A DNA stretch of 64,000 nucleotides from Rotaria socialis. Taxonomy: Eukaryota > Rotifera > Eurotatoria > Philodinida > Philodinidae. The stretch is taken from assembly GCA_905331475.1 (NCBI GenBank), contig CAJNYU010001724.1, positions 124,001 through 188,000 of the forward strand, given 5' to 3'. The position numbers and the translations under genes are program-made. The notes under the pieces are model-generated. The model had not been told where the DNA came from. It did no database searches and worked only from the letters and a program-made list of their open reading frames with translations. This document shows, piece after piece, positions 1-11,400 of the stretch; within the stretch, counting starts at the first letter, position 1, and each line of letters starts with the position of its first letter.

Positions 1-629
1 TATCTACTATATGTTAGAAATCTTTCCTATGTGACTAAGTTGTTATGTACGTCTTGGTGTATCTTCTCATATGATAATGTTCCACAGTTCAATTTCCAGA
101 AATGAAAAATTAGAGTGATAGCTCAAAATTGTACAGTACTTTTCGTCGTAGTTTTCTAATTGCTTTCATGCAGTCAACCTTTCAAAATTCAAATCCTCAA
201 GCATATTTGGAAGGTTACTAGTAGGAAGTCTTCTAGAAGATTTTATCTAGAAATCATTATAATGTTTACCAACAGTCTACATGTTTTGCTGCTTAAATGT
301 TTTTGCAGCATTAGCCTAAAATCTACATGAATCTATTCCATGTTGTAATAGAGATGAACTACAGTTGATTTCCGTATATTTTGAACACCACATACCATTT
401 TAAAAATCTTGCTATTTCACAAGAACGCTGTTATTATACACATGCACTATCGCTTAAGTAAATCCTCAATAAGTCATTTTTTAAAGTAATCCAGACAAGA
501 ACAATAAATTTTGTACTAGGACTACAATTTTTTATGAGAATATCTGAGTTTCAGATGGGTGTCCAACGGGTCTTTGGTTTTCAATGAGTATGCACAATAA
601 AGAATCAAATAGTAGTTTAAGAATCTTAC
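1..629. other. non-coding tail of the left palindrome arm
   Basis: This stretch follows the last exon I can place for the left macro-domain gene (minus strand, donor at 629). By analogy with the right copy it should be intron followed by a KH-like/TIR exon running off the window. Around 240-340 on the minus strand there is faint resemblance to the right copy's next exon, but stops interrupt it and I do not call an exon. Nothing else is recognisable. Confidence 0.35.
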
Positions 630-3600
630 TTGATACTGGATAGAAAAACATCCCATAATTATTATTGTTATTATTGGTTGTTTTCATCGTTGCAATTACG
701 GATGAAAATTCTTTATGTAACGTTTTTTTATCAGGTGATAAAATGAATGAGACTTTTAGTAATATGGATGCTGTGAATTGAATTTGACGCTGCGTTTCAA
801 AGGCCATTTCCTCAGCTAATAGATTTTCGTTGGTGCACGAGTCTGGAACTGCAAATGCAATTGAATGAGCTCCTGAATCTGTTGAATGTTTGCTTCTCGT
901 GATAATATATTGAATTACGTTTGAAATGAAATTTCGTACAGATTCACGTAGCGCATTGTCAGTGGTAGTCGTCGGCATTCTTGATAATGACCAATTTACG
1001 AATAGAATCTGTTTACAGCACAATCTACCAGCTGTAGTTTCAGTAATGAATGGAATTGAATTCTTGACATTTTTTTCCGATGGTTGTGGTACTATTTTAC
1101 CAGCTCGTTCAATAAGACTTTCCTTGAGCCCATAAGATACACAAGGAATAACAATTGTGTCAACCTAGAATGAACATATCAACAATTATTTATAGCTATT
1201 TTTAGCGATCGATTTTTTTTCTAGACTTTCATCAATCGTTTTTAAATTCACTAACAAGAATCAGTGAAAAGCAATAGACTTATTGCACAATCATCAAATA
1301 GTTGTCTAACCTTTTGCGTAGCTATATCACCGATCAGAACTTCTATTGATCCAGTCTTCAATGTAACATGTTGGTACACCGTTGACCATGAAGACAATAA
1401 ATCAGACTGTTGAATAATTAACTTTGGAATAGGATAAGCCGTTGATGTATTAGCGATTGCTTTTGGTATTGTACATGTTTCAAGTTTTGTCTCGATATCA
1501 AAATTGCAATAGCAATGATTGTTTTGAGCAATTGTTCGAAAAAGTAAGCTTGCTCGTTTTGCGTTATCGTAATAAAAGTCAGTGGCTTTGAATGTAGCTG
1601 TTGTCATATGTGATAGTAGAGTGCTTATGTCACATTCAATGTCATCTTTTAAATAAGGTGGTGCATAAAATACATTTTGTCGAATACTGAAATGCACATG
1701 ATCATTTTTAAATTTCTTCTCAATTGCTTTCAATTCCGGACGACATACATTTAAAAGATAGTTGATCTGAGCAAAAAAGAAATCTATAAATTCAAGATCG
1801 TCTTCCTTCATAACAAATTGAGAAGAGTTGTCATATCAATGTGGAAACGGCGGATTTCGGGATTTAGGATTTTGAAAATCCCAAAATCCAAAATGTGAAT
1901 GATGGAATTTCCATCTGAATTTTTTTCCATGTGTAAACTTCATGATCCTTAGAATATTCTAAAATTTTCAGCGCAAGTGGATGTTTCCTTCTCAAGATAA
2001 TGAATGCGCAAGAAATACTCGTTTCACGGCACGGTCAGAAAATCCAGTTGTTTTGAAAATTCAATATTTTAAGAAGGAAACATTTGTTCGAGTTGAAACT
2101 TTTAGGGTCTTCTATTGACCATGAAACCTATATATGGGAAGAATGCCAGGTCGAAATTACGTCATTCACAGGGGGAAATGCTTTTGAATTTTGGGATTTT
2201 CAAAATCCCAAAAATCCGCCTTTTTCCCCTTGTGTCACATACTCATCTAGGGAAAACAATTTTTTTTTCTATCCATAGGTTTACTTTCTTTTGACTTTCA
2301 TTATGACATGATAGTAAAGATGCTGACTTATAGGAACTCTCTTTCAATCTAATGATTCTTTATTATTATATTCATCGTTGTCAATAGCGCTTAATCGCTG
2401 TTAGGCTAATAATATGCCACTATTCATAAAATTCTGTAACATTTATTAATAATGTTTCTATACTAGCAAATACTCTAAGTCAACTCCATGGTAAATATTC
2501 GTCGTTGAAGAAGGTTTTATTGATACGTTATGTAAAAAACTTTATAAGCTATCGCTATGAAGTGTCATATTTTAAGCTGTCAACGATTTACGCTCTGTGA
2601 ATACAGTTATTAATTATTCAAATTTACACTGACGCGAATTAAGATCATATATTGAACAAATCGTAACTTGATCAATTCATCTTCATAAAATGAATCGAAG
2701 AATTCAAAGCTCATGTGTTTCAAAAAACTATAGCAGAAGTGTATTTTTGTTTTGTTAAATTTTCGTGAAAAAAAAAGGATAGAAAGTCGAATCGAATCTA
2801 ACTATAGAAATTCTTCATCTGCTGTCTTTCAAGATTTTCAATTGACGCTTGCAAAATGAATGAACCCTGCGAGATTACTACAGTACAGAATCTCAGTAAA
2901 CAATCAAATGAGTCACTATTAGAGGAGATCTTGAGAAGAACAGACTCGCTAAAAGGTAATTTTAAGTCCTTTCAAGAACCGATCTTTTAGTTTAGATCGA
3001 TAGAGAGAGCACTTACTTGTTTTGAGTTCATTTCGCTCAAAGGATATTTTGTTAAGCAATATCTATTCTTAATATCTTGAACTCGTTTGACCATATCATA
3101 AACCAATGTAATATTGCCAAATATTCGGATATGCTGTATATTTTTGTTTCCCATCTTGTTTACTATATGATGATGTATAACAGAGAGCATTTCATTTTCT
3201 TGATCATAATCATTTATAGCTTTGATTAATTCTTCTTGAAGTCGTAGTGCTTGCTGATTTTGATGTTTCAAAAGTATATTGTCTTCAGCATCTTCCTTAA
3301 CATTCTTGGGTGTTCTGACTCTCAGCTTTGTATTGTATTTCAACTTTAATACTAGTACTATTCGTAGAATGTTATTTTGAATTACTTGATCGATTCCAAA
3401 AGTATTTTCAAAACCATTGAATTTTTTGTCATTAAAAAAGTAAATTTCTAAAACGTTACCATGTGTATCATTGAATTTACATACAGTAAATAGATCGTTT
3501 TCATTATCCATTATTGCTTGTATGACTTTGATTGCCCTTGGATTATGAAGCGATGTTCTAACTAAAATAGTATTAACTTGTATTTCAGTATGTCTGATAA

Positions 3601-6600
3601 AATTTCACTGTTCAAATATCAGAACACTTTATTATCCATTCAAAATTCTCATGCGACAAGTTAAATGGGAAGCTTTGTAAATAATAAATGTGCGACAATA
3701 TTCTATATGAGTTGTTCCCGCCATACGTTACTTTCAGAAGGTGTTAATGGCTTTACATTGAATAAAGTAAATATCTTTATGATACTTTATTTTTTTTTTG
3801 TAGTCGAGTAACGCCCTAAGGTAAAGTGTAGTCTTAACTATATTTACTACTCATACCACCGATTATCTCATAAACACTTGAGTCCCAATACTCAATATTT
3901 GCTATACATCTTGTTCACTTGAATATTCCCTTGAATAATGATTAGGATTTCTATACATGTGATTGTATCATAATACAATCTTTTCTCGATATTATAAACG
4001 TCTAGTTAAAGTTATCCACATGACACAACTACAAGAGAAATGTGAACTCTTGGCAATTTGTTTCATGCTAACTATGGCACTGTCATAGTCAATTAATAGC
4101 ATGAGAATTGCTCTATTTCAGTCTTTATCATGACGAGATCTAATGCGTGACTATGACAAGGTTTGAAAGTCAACAAGAACAGTGTAGTCGTACTTATCTA
4201 TGCTAAAGAAAAACGTCTTTCATATCTTATTTCAAGATTTTTGTCTCGTGAGACGACTAATCAGTGTTCAGTTCTATTGTAAAAATCTTACTTTTGCTTT
4301 GATGATATATTTTGGATTTCACGGTTCGGAATAAATATTCAATAACGTTGCAGACATACTTTGCTTCTTGTTGCTTTGATAAGAATTCTATCGTGTAACT
4401 AGACAATGGCTGTTCACTTGTTTCTGGTAATTTTTGAATTTGTATTTGAATGGGAAATGATTCTTGTTGTATATAATTGATCAAGTATGAACTGAATTTT
4501 GGATTTTTAAAAAAATCAACATGAATAGAATCGTCAATCAAATATTTGTACTGATTATAATCATCTACAGTTGAAACACATTGGCTTTTCAATGGAGTAA
4601 TTGTCAATGATAATTTGCTCAAATTTTCTTTCTACAGTTCAAGAAGAGAAAAACGAGCATGAATCATTTTTTATTCTTGTGTTATTCCTAAAAAACACTA
4701 GTCTCTTATCATCGAAATACGTCGATACTAAATTCTAGAGTAACTTTGATGGAGATTAGGGGTGGCACTTTAACTTTAAATTGGTCGTAAAGTGCAGAGT
4801 TTAAAGTTGTTTAAAGTCACGCTTAAATGCTTCTCTTTGGCGTTTTATCTGTTGCAGAGAGTCTCATAAACATGACTTAATACGTCAGCACAGTAAAAAG
4901 TATTAAAAAGAAGAGTTTAAAGGCAACTTTAAACAACTTTAAACTTTACGGTTAAAGTAAAGTTGAAGTGCCACCCATAATGGAGATCTGACGGCGACAT
5001 TTGAGCATGTTTTGATTCAATCTGCATATAACAAGCTCATCGACTGCAAAAACTCAACTGTCAGGGTGTACTATTTTCAATTCAAACTCTCCATATTACA
5101 TATCGACAGATTTGTGTTTAGTTCTTTTGATACATCGGATGAACAACTAGATTTTTTTGCAGCAGTTTTCAAGAAAAAAAATGAAGCTTCTCCCGAATAT
5201 AATAAAATTTGCAACCAATCAAATATATTGGTTTAACTCGTTAGCGAAAAGTCGGTAGCATCCACTCGTATAGGCTATAATGAATCTGCCCATTACAATC
5301 TTCGATCGTGCAGGTGAAAATTAAGAATGAAATGTACACTAGAAATATAATCAGAAATAGAAAGTGTGAAGAAAGAAAGAGAAGAGCAATGGATAGAAAA
5401 TATAAAATGAATGAAATTTATATTATGCAGAACTCAATAATGCGAAACTCTCTGATTAGCTATCACAGTATTTCGTTGAATTTTGTACATTCATATATTC
5501 GATGCAGAAGAACTTGTAGGATTTAGTACATAAGTCTAGTTAGTAAAAATCAAAATTGATGTCTCTATGTTATTCGTGTATACTGAGACTAATGTTCAAT
5601 GCCTATAGCATATGTTAGATCCATGGTCAAAAGGCTGATATAATACACGGCGACTTTCAATTGTTCATTTTTCCACAACACATACTTCATCGTCTCTGTT
5701 CAATGAATATGAAATCTTTAAATTGACGTCTGTTAAGAATATTATTTTCTATTGAGAAAGTAAGGATATTTTCAACAGATGCACTGTAATTTTCTAGTGA
5801 AATTTGCCCAGAATACTTGAACAGCCTCATAGCTTTGGCAGATTTAATTGCTGTATAGGTAATGCTATGAATTAATTGTAGTTTTGTTTTTGAATGCGGA
5901 TTCACAAAAGTACGAGAATAAATAGGTCAATTGTAAAACTTTCAAATAGGACATTGTGATTCTAATTGTACACTAAATTGCTGCTGATATTTATATGAAA
6001 ATGATTGCTCGCATCGGTCGTCTTTGAAAAAGTAACTCTATTGTCGTTTCTGGTATATGAATCTTGATATGTAATAGGAATGAATCATCTACGGCTCCTT
6101 CGTCTACGCATCAACTAGATATCGCACCGTTGCTAAGTTCGACAAGCCGAACAACAACGTATTTTATTTGTAGGTTTTCGGTGTTAGCATCGCAAAAGCA
6201 AACTGAACTACTCACATTGTGTGAAGCATGCGATTGTCTGAAAAAGAATGTATCCGTGATTACTAATATGAAAGTTCATCAATTATATTGTCTACTTTGT
6301 TTTTTTTCTGCTTCTCGATTGACCACATATTACTTTCCATTCCCAAAGTGATTCTTGAAATCGACGTATTTCTCCAATCGTAGGTTTCTTAATTGTTTGA
6401 TCTTCTTCATTCGTTATAATCAATATTTGCGGAACATTATGTATGGTTAACTGCTTCAGAGCATTACCATCGATGTGTCGATCTATTTCAAAAATTTAAC
6501 AAAGAATAATAATGAACAGCTTAAATGCAAAGTACTAACCCTTGAATGTCGTTATTTGTTTCTCGAAGCCAATTAATCTCAACCATTCGCCAACTTGATC

Positions 6601-7834
6601 TACACTCCAATGCGCCATTGAGTACGAGGTAATAGAGAAGTTTTTTACTTTATCGTTTGCACTGAAAATTTTCACGCAAATCCATAATACAATTGTCTGT
6701 ATATTATAACTATAGTTTTATAAGATGGTTTACCGACTACAATTCTGTAACTGAAGGGGTGCAAAGCAGAAAACTAGTCATGTTATCAGCGGTGTTCGTA
6801 TGAGAATTGTTGTCTCTATGTAATATTAATCGTATTCCTTCGAATTCTGCAGTGGATGTTAGGTTAAGTCTAAAATCATTTCTTAGAAGTTGAAGTGGCA
6901 CAGATAATTCCCATCTTTAGAAATTCAGAACTATATCTATATTTTCATGTTTCGTACGAATTCGATTGGTTACTATAATGGTTCTCAAAAATGAAGTTCA
7001 ACTGTATTACGAATTCAAGGAAGCTTGAAGCGAATTAAGAGTTTTTGAACCCAGAAAAACACTAATGCGTAATACTTTGCAAGAAATTAACTAAGATTAT
7101 CTTGAAATACATCATATCCTTATAGGTGTCTAGTAGTGTGTGACCAATAATGCTCGTATTTCTCAAAATTTCAAAGTCTGAGAAGAACAACATCATCAAT
7201 TGCAATATTCAAAAAGCAAACCTATAGAAAATGATTATAAACACATTTTCATTTGGAAAGACACCATAGAAAATCTAAGTGTACAACATGCATTATATAT
7301 GTGACACTCAACTTTGATAATTATTTTTTCAAATATGAGTGATTAGTCCTACTGACAAAAGTTTCACGTACGATAAGAGCTATGATAGAGGCAGTCGGAG
7401 GCAAATGCTTGATAGCTTCTAACGGTGAAGAGTGTAAAAATATAGAAGAAAATGTTTAAAAGAATGGAGTAATTTAAAATATCTAAATGGTAACTTTGCA
7501 CTTCGAAGTAAGTCTTGAATCGATTCTCTTTACTTTGTCTTCAGTACATGCCTAATTGAAACAAGTCCTTTGAACGATTATACTATCTTTAGGTAAGTTT
7601 TACCTGTTTTCCGATGGTGGCGTGTTCGTTAGGTGAATCACACAAATTACGTGCTGTTGTGCAAGTCGACGATGTGTTGATACCTTGAAAATATTTTGTT
7701 TTATTCTGTTCTGAAATAAACTGCAGAAAGTAAGTGACATTAGGGTGTCTGAAATTGTTTTCTCTGGTTGTTTGTCACCACATAAACACAACAATTTTTT
7801 AACCTGCATCTTTTCTCTTAGCTTGCTTCGACAT
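630..7834 (-). CDS. SAM and macro-domain multidomain protein (PARP14-like layout, no PARP domain seen), left copy
   Basis: This gene reads leftwards from an ATG at 7834. Exons placed by splice site and phase are 7834..7804, 7710..7604, 6914..6741, 6661..6540, 6482..6334, 4631..4292, 3561..3017, 1766..1311 and 1164..630; exons between 7604 and 6914, and between 6334 and 4631, are uncertain. Exons 6661-6334 encode a SAM domain (WSVDQVGEWLRLIGF, then DGNALKQLT). Exon 3561-3017 is KH-like. The last two exons join as GDIATQK/VDTIVIP and contain AGK, an AGRLCCK motif and a final helix region, which fits a macro domain (ADP-ribose binding). The usual NAAN loop is replaced by IPC, so binding may be altered. 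The gene is a diverged paralogue of the gene at 8440-14574 with matching introns. Two MITEs sit in its introns. The 3' end lies outside the window. Degeneration cannot be excluded; the domain calls are firmer than the full exon chain. Confidence 0.6.
1837..2232. mobile_element. hAT-type MITE, CAAGGGG family, 396 bp
   Basis: The ends are inverted repeats of about 40 bases: the right end in reverse reads CAAGGGGAAAAAGGCGGAT and the left end reads CAATGTGGAAACGGCGGAT, followed on both sides by GGGATTT...GATTTTGAAAATCCC. The flanks are TGTCATAT and TGTCACAT, a 7-of-8 target-site duplication. Eight-base duplications are typical of hAT transposons. There is no coding capacity. It lies in the intron between the KH-like and macro exons of the left gene and is absent from the right arm. 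Confidence 0.7.
4757..4979. mobile_element. hAT-type MITE with TAGGGGTGGCAC ends, 223 bp
   Basis: The left end is TAGGGGTGGCACTTTAACTT and the right end in reverse is TATGGGTGGCACTTCAACTT. The inverted similarity runs about 60 bases inward with repeated TTTAAAGTTG words. It is flanked by a perfect 8-base duplication ATGGAGAT (4749-4756 and 4980-4987). Ends and duplication length fit the hAT superfamily. It is non-coding and sits in an intron of the left macro-domain gene; the right arm has no counterpart. Confidence 0.8.
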
Positions 7835-8439
7835 GAATTCACTATGAGTCATATAGGTGAGTCACTCGGTTGCTTATTTTTATGGGGATATATTTCCATG
7901 GTTATTATTTTCTCAATATTGCTTAAAAACGATGGGTGATATTAATAGCGTGCGACAAAAGTAATCGAATTTCTTGTTCACAAATTCAAAAACTATTTTT
8001 CATATTTTATTGTAGTATCAAAGCGAGCAAAATAGAGTAAGTTTAAGTCATGGTAGTAAAATATCGTCTCCTACCTCTCATTTTTTTACCCTTTTGCCGG
8101 CTGTTTACTCAGTTTTCCTTTCGTTAACTTGACTGTCAATTCCAATACGTAGAGAGAATGAATAAATATTTATTGCACAGCGTATATTTAATGACAAAGG
8201 ATTGAATGAATCATTGTGGCAGATTCATATACTCATCTTTTAAGTTTGCAGTTGTCTGAAATACGAGGTTAGCACAGTTTATGTGTTGAATATTCATGAA
8301 AAATTTAATCGTCTTTTGCAGCTCTTATTGATATTAATAATTGTTCTTCAATAAAATTGAAAAAATAATAACCATTGACATCTAGTTTCATCGAGGTAAA
8401 AAAATCAGGTGACTAACGTGCATGATTCACAGAGCATTC
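7835..8439. promoter_or_regulatory. shared divergent promoter region at the palindrome centre
   Basis: These 605 bases lie between the two inferred start codons (ATG at 7834 on minus, ATG at 8440 on plus). The outer parts on both sides are still inverted copies of each other (for example AAAATAATAACCAT near 7900 and 8355), while about 370 bases in the middle are unique. A perfect palindrome AATAAATATTTATT lies at 8161-8174. I see no clear TATA box that decides a transcription start. The position makes it the likely promoter of both paralogues. Confidence 0.5.
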
Positions 8440-11400
8440 ATGTCGAAGCACGCTACGAGAAAAGATGAAGGTTAAGAATCGTTGCATTTATGTGGTGGCA
8501 AACAACGACAGAGAAAAATCGATCATATCTAGTGACACTTCCTTTCTACAGTTTATTTCAGTACAAAACAAAACAAAATATTTTGAAGGCATCAACACGC
8601 CGTTGACTTGCACAACAGCACGTAATTCGTGTGATTCACCTAACGAACGCTACAGCATAAGAAAAAAGGTAAAACATATATATAGATACATCTTTCAAGG
8701 GACCTGCTTTTAACTTAGACATGTACTAAACACACAGTATAGAGAATAGATTCGAAATGCTAAGTTGTCATATAAATAGTTGTCTCTATATGGTGAAAGT
8801 TAGTTCGACTAAATCATTCTTGTCGACGAGAAAAGGTTTGAAAGAAAATTACGTATATATGTGGAATACACCGATGCTGAACTTTCTAATCAACAGAAAA
8901 TGTTCCGTCCGATTTCATGTTGCTGAACTCGAGAGCTAAGCAGTAAAAATTAATAATTGATAGACTAGTTATCAATATCGCTATGATAACTCATCATAAA
9001 AAGAAGAATTGATCAGAAATTTACTCATAGTTACATGAACAATGAGTGTCACAGTGATGCTTCTTGTGAAATAATTTTCAATATTAGCATTTATGTTATT
9101 GTTATTGTGAGAAAATTAAAGTAGAGTTCCTATTTTTCAAATTTTTGAACATCATTGAACAATTTATAATACATCGAGGTTGTGCAGGTTTCAAAGACAA
9201 AAGATTATCGATAACATTTCCGCTACTGTATTAGTAAAACTCGTCTTTCTTTCCAAACAGCCAGATATGCCGTTAAAATCGAAGCTGTGACTTAAGCTTA
9301 CCTACTGTTTAGTTTCGTTTAAGAACTATGTAACCGAATATTCATAGTCCTCCTTGTTTAACGACTGCTTGTGTGAGAAAATCATACGCTGTAGTTTAGT
9401 TACAATAAAAAACAAAGTCAGAATGTATGGCTAAAGATAGAGCCTACTCTACTTAACGTACAGTCTATATGACTATATAGGTGGAGAGAAGAATGGCCCG
9501 TTCACAGACTTTCTGTAAAATTGGAAGATGCACTGATTTTTTGTCTTTGCAGTCACTCAGCAGCTTGAGAAAGTCTAACTTTCTAAATATAGTGATTTTT
9601 TTTAGTCCATTGATTGTACCCGTTCAGAAAATTCATTTGTTAATGCTTATCAAAGTTGCAGTTCATAGTTTTGCCGTTGTAATAATTCATGAAAAAATTA
9701 TTCTAAAACAAAACAAAACAGCGCAACACATTGTAGTAAAGTAGCCATCGCAGTGTCTTTTTTAATGCAATTTAAGCATCTAGTGCCGGATAAAACCTGT
9801 TCAGCAAAACTAAAGGATTTATTTCTAATTCTTAGTTCCTCGAAAACACCATTTACTTTATTTACAAATATGGATCATAGAATCAATAGAGAAGAATTGG
9901 ACGAAGATGTAATTTGTGTTCAGTTAACAAATATCGCCGTGAAATTTTTGAAAAATCCATTGTTCTGTTCCAAGCTACGCCAATATCTGTGCTCAGAACA
10001 CCGTGTCGACTGTCGAATACCATCTGAATTTCCAATTAATGACGATATTGGAGTGGCATTAGAATTATCAGGTGTCAAAATAGCTGCTCAACTTGCTCAT
10101 GATCATGTAAAAGCATTATTTCAAATGGTGAAAACTAAAATTTACAATAACGAAAATACAGACAAAAACAGTGAGTTGTTTACTTGAGAAAAAACTCGCA
10201 TGAGATGTGTGTAACTCAAATATCCAGCAATTCATTTTACTAGTCACATATATGGTTGGATAGAATTTATTGTAGTTCACTTCGTAAGACTTCCATAAGC
10301 ATTTTAGACTTATTGTGCGAAATAAAGAATGTAATCTAAAAACCTATTGTAGTCTACTGAATAAGCAGTTCTTCAACATAGAACGATTTCTCATTTTACA
10401 TGGACAAGTTTTGAAAGTTCTGACTAGATGACATGTTTTCTGTATTCTTTCTACTTGATATCTGGATTATGTATATCGTATTAGTGTAAACAAAAACCTT
10501 GAATGAATTCATGAACTTGTATTCTCTTTGTAAGAGATTTGCGAGCTGAAACTATTTTGCATTTGAAAAGACTGAATAGAGTATTGCAAAAATTTAAAGT
10601 TCGCGAAATTAAGTCTGCTGAAGTTTAAGAACACTTAATTTCAGATTAATTTCATGTAACGTCTTGGTATTTATCGAAATAAAGTTCAACTAATCCATCC
10701 GAACGAAAGAAATGTTACTTAGAGATATAATGCAAGATGAAATTGTTAAGAATATCACCACGTTCGATTATACGTATCGCTTAATTTCTGATTTCATTTT
10801 ATTTTTGTTTCCTAGGAACAACGGAAACTATTAAAACTATCATCAAGGTTCATTATCAAAAGCTAAAGCCATAAAATACTTCATGGTCGTACTGTGAGAT
10901 GCCAAATAATTAGAGAGTTTAATTGAGCAATAGTTAAGATGATATTGTCAAATCTGCCGTATTGAAAATTTTGCCACGATAGGTCTAGTCGAATCTAAAT
11001 GTATAACTAGCATTAGTAACGTATTTTTGCTAATGGGATCATCTACAGAACAAAAATCCTATTATAGCATCGATTACAATTAACTATTCGGATCTCCTTT
11101 GAAGCGAACGACCAATTTTAGAAAAATATTTTCTCTCATACTATTTATTATTAGTCAATTCCTAAAAAGCACTGCGGGTCATGGTGAAACTATACTAATT
11201 TGCATTTAGTGATATATTGGTCGAACAATATTTATTCAGATTCAGCTATTGATACCATTCGGAAAATATTCGATAATCACAATGTATTTACTATTTGGGA
11301 AAAGACAGATGTATTATCTGGCTATTACGTCGTACATTATTTTGGTCCAGATCATCCATTTCATGTATCAGAAAGAAGCATTGATCAGATAATCTATAAT

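Noticed and set aside
5012..5526. two plus-strand open frames in the left arm
   Set aside because: No domain, no splice support, and they run against the gene that occupies this arm.
5687..5905. possible exon of the left macro-domain gene on the minus strand
   Set aside because: The amino-acid composition is plausible, but the available acceptor (about 5856) does not fit the phase left by the SAM exons and the frame ends in a stop without a donor.
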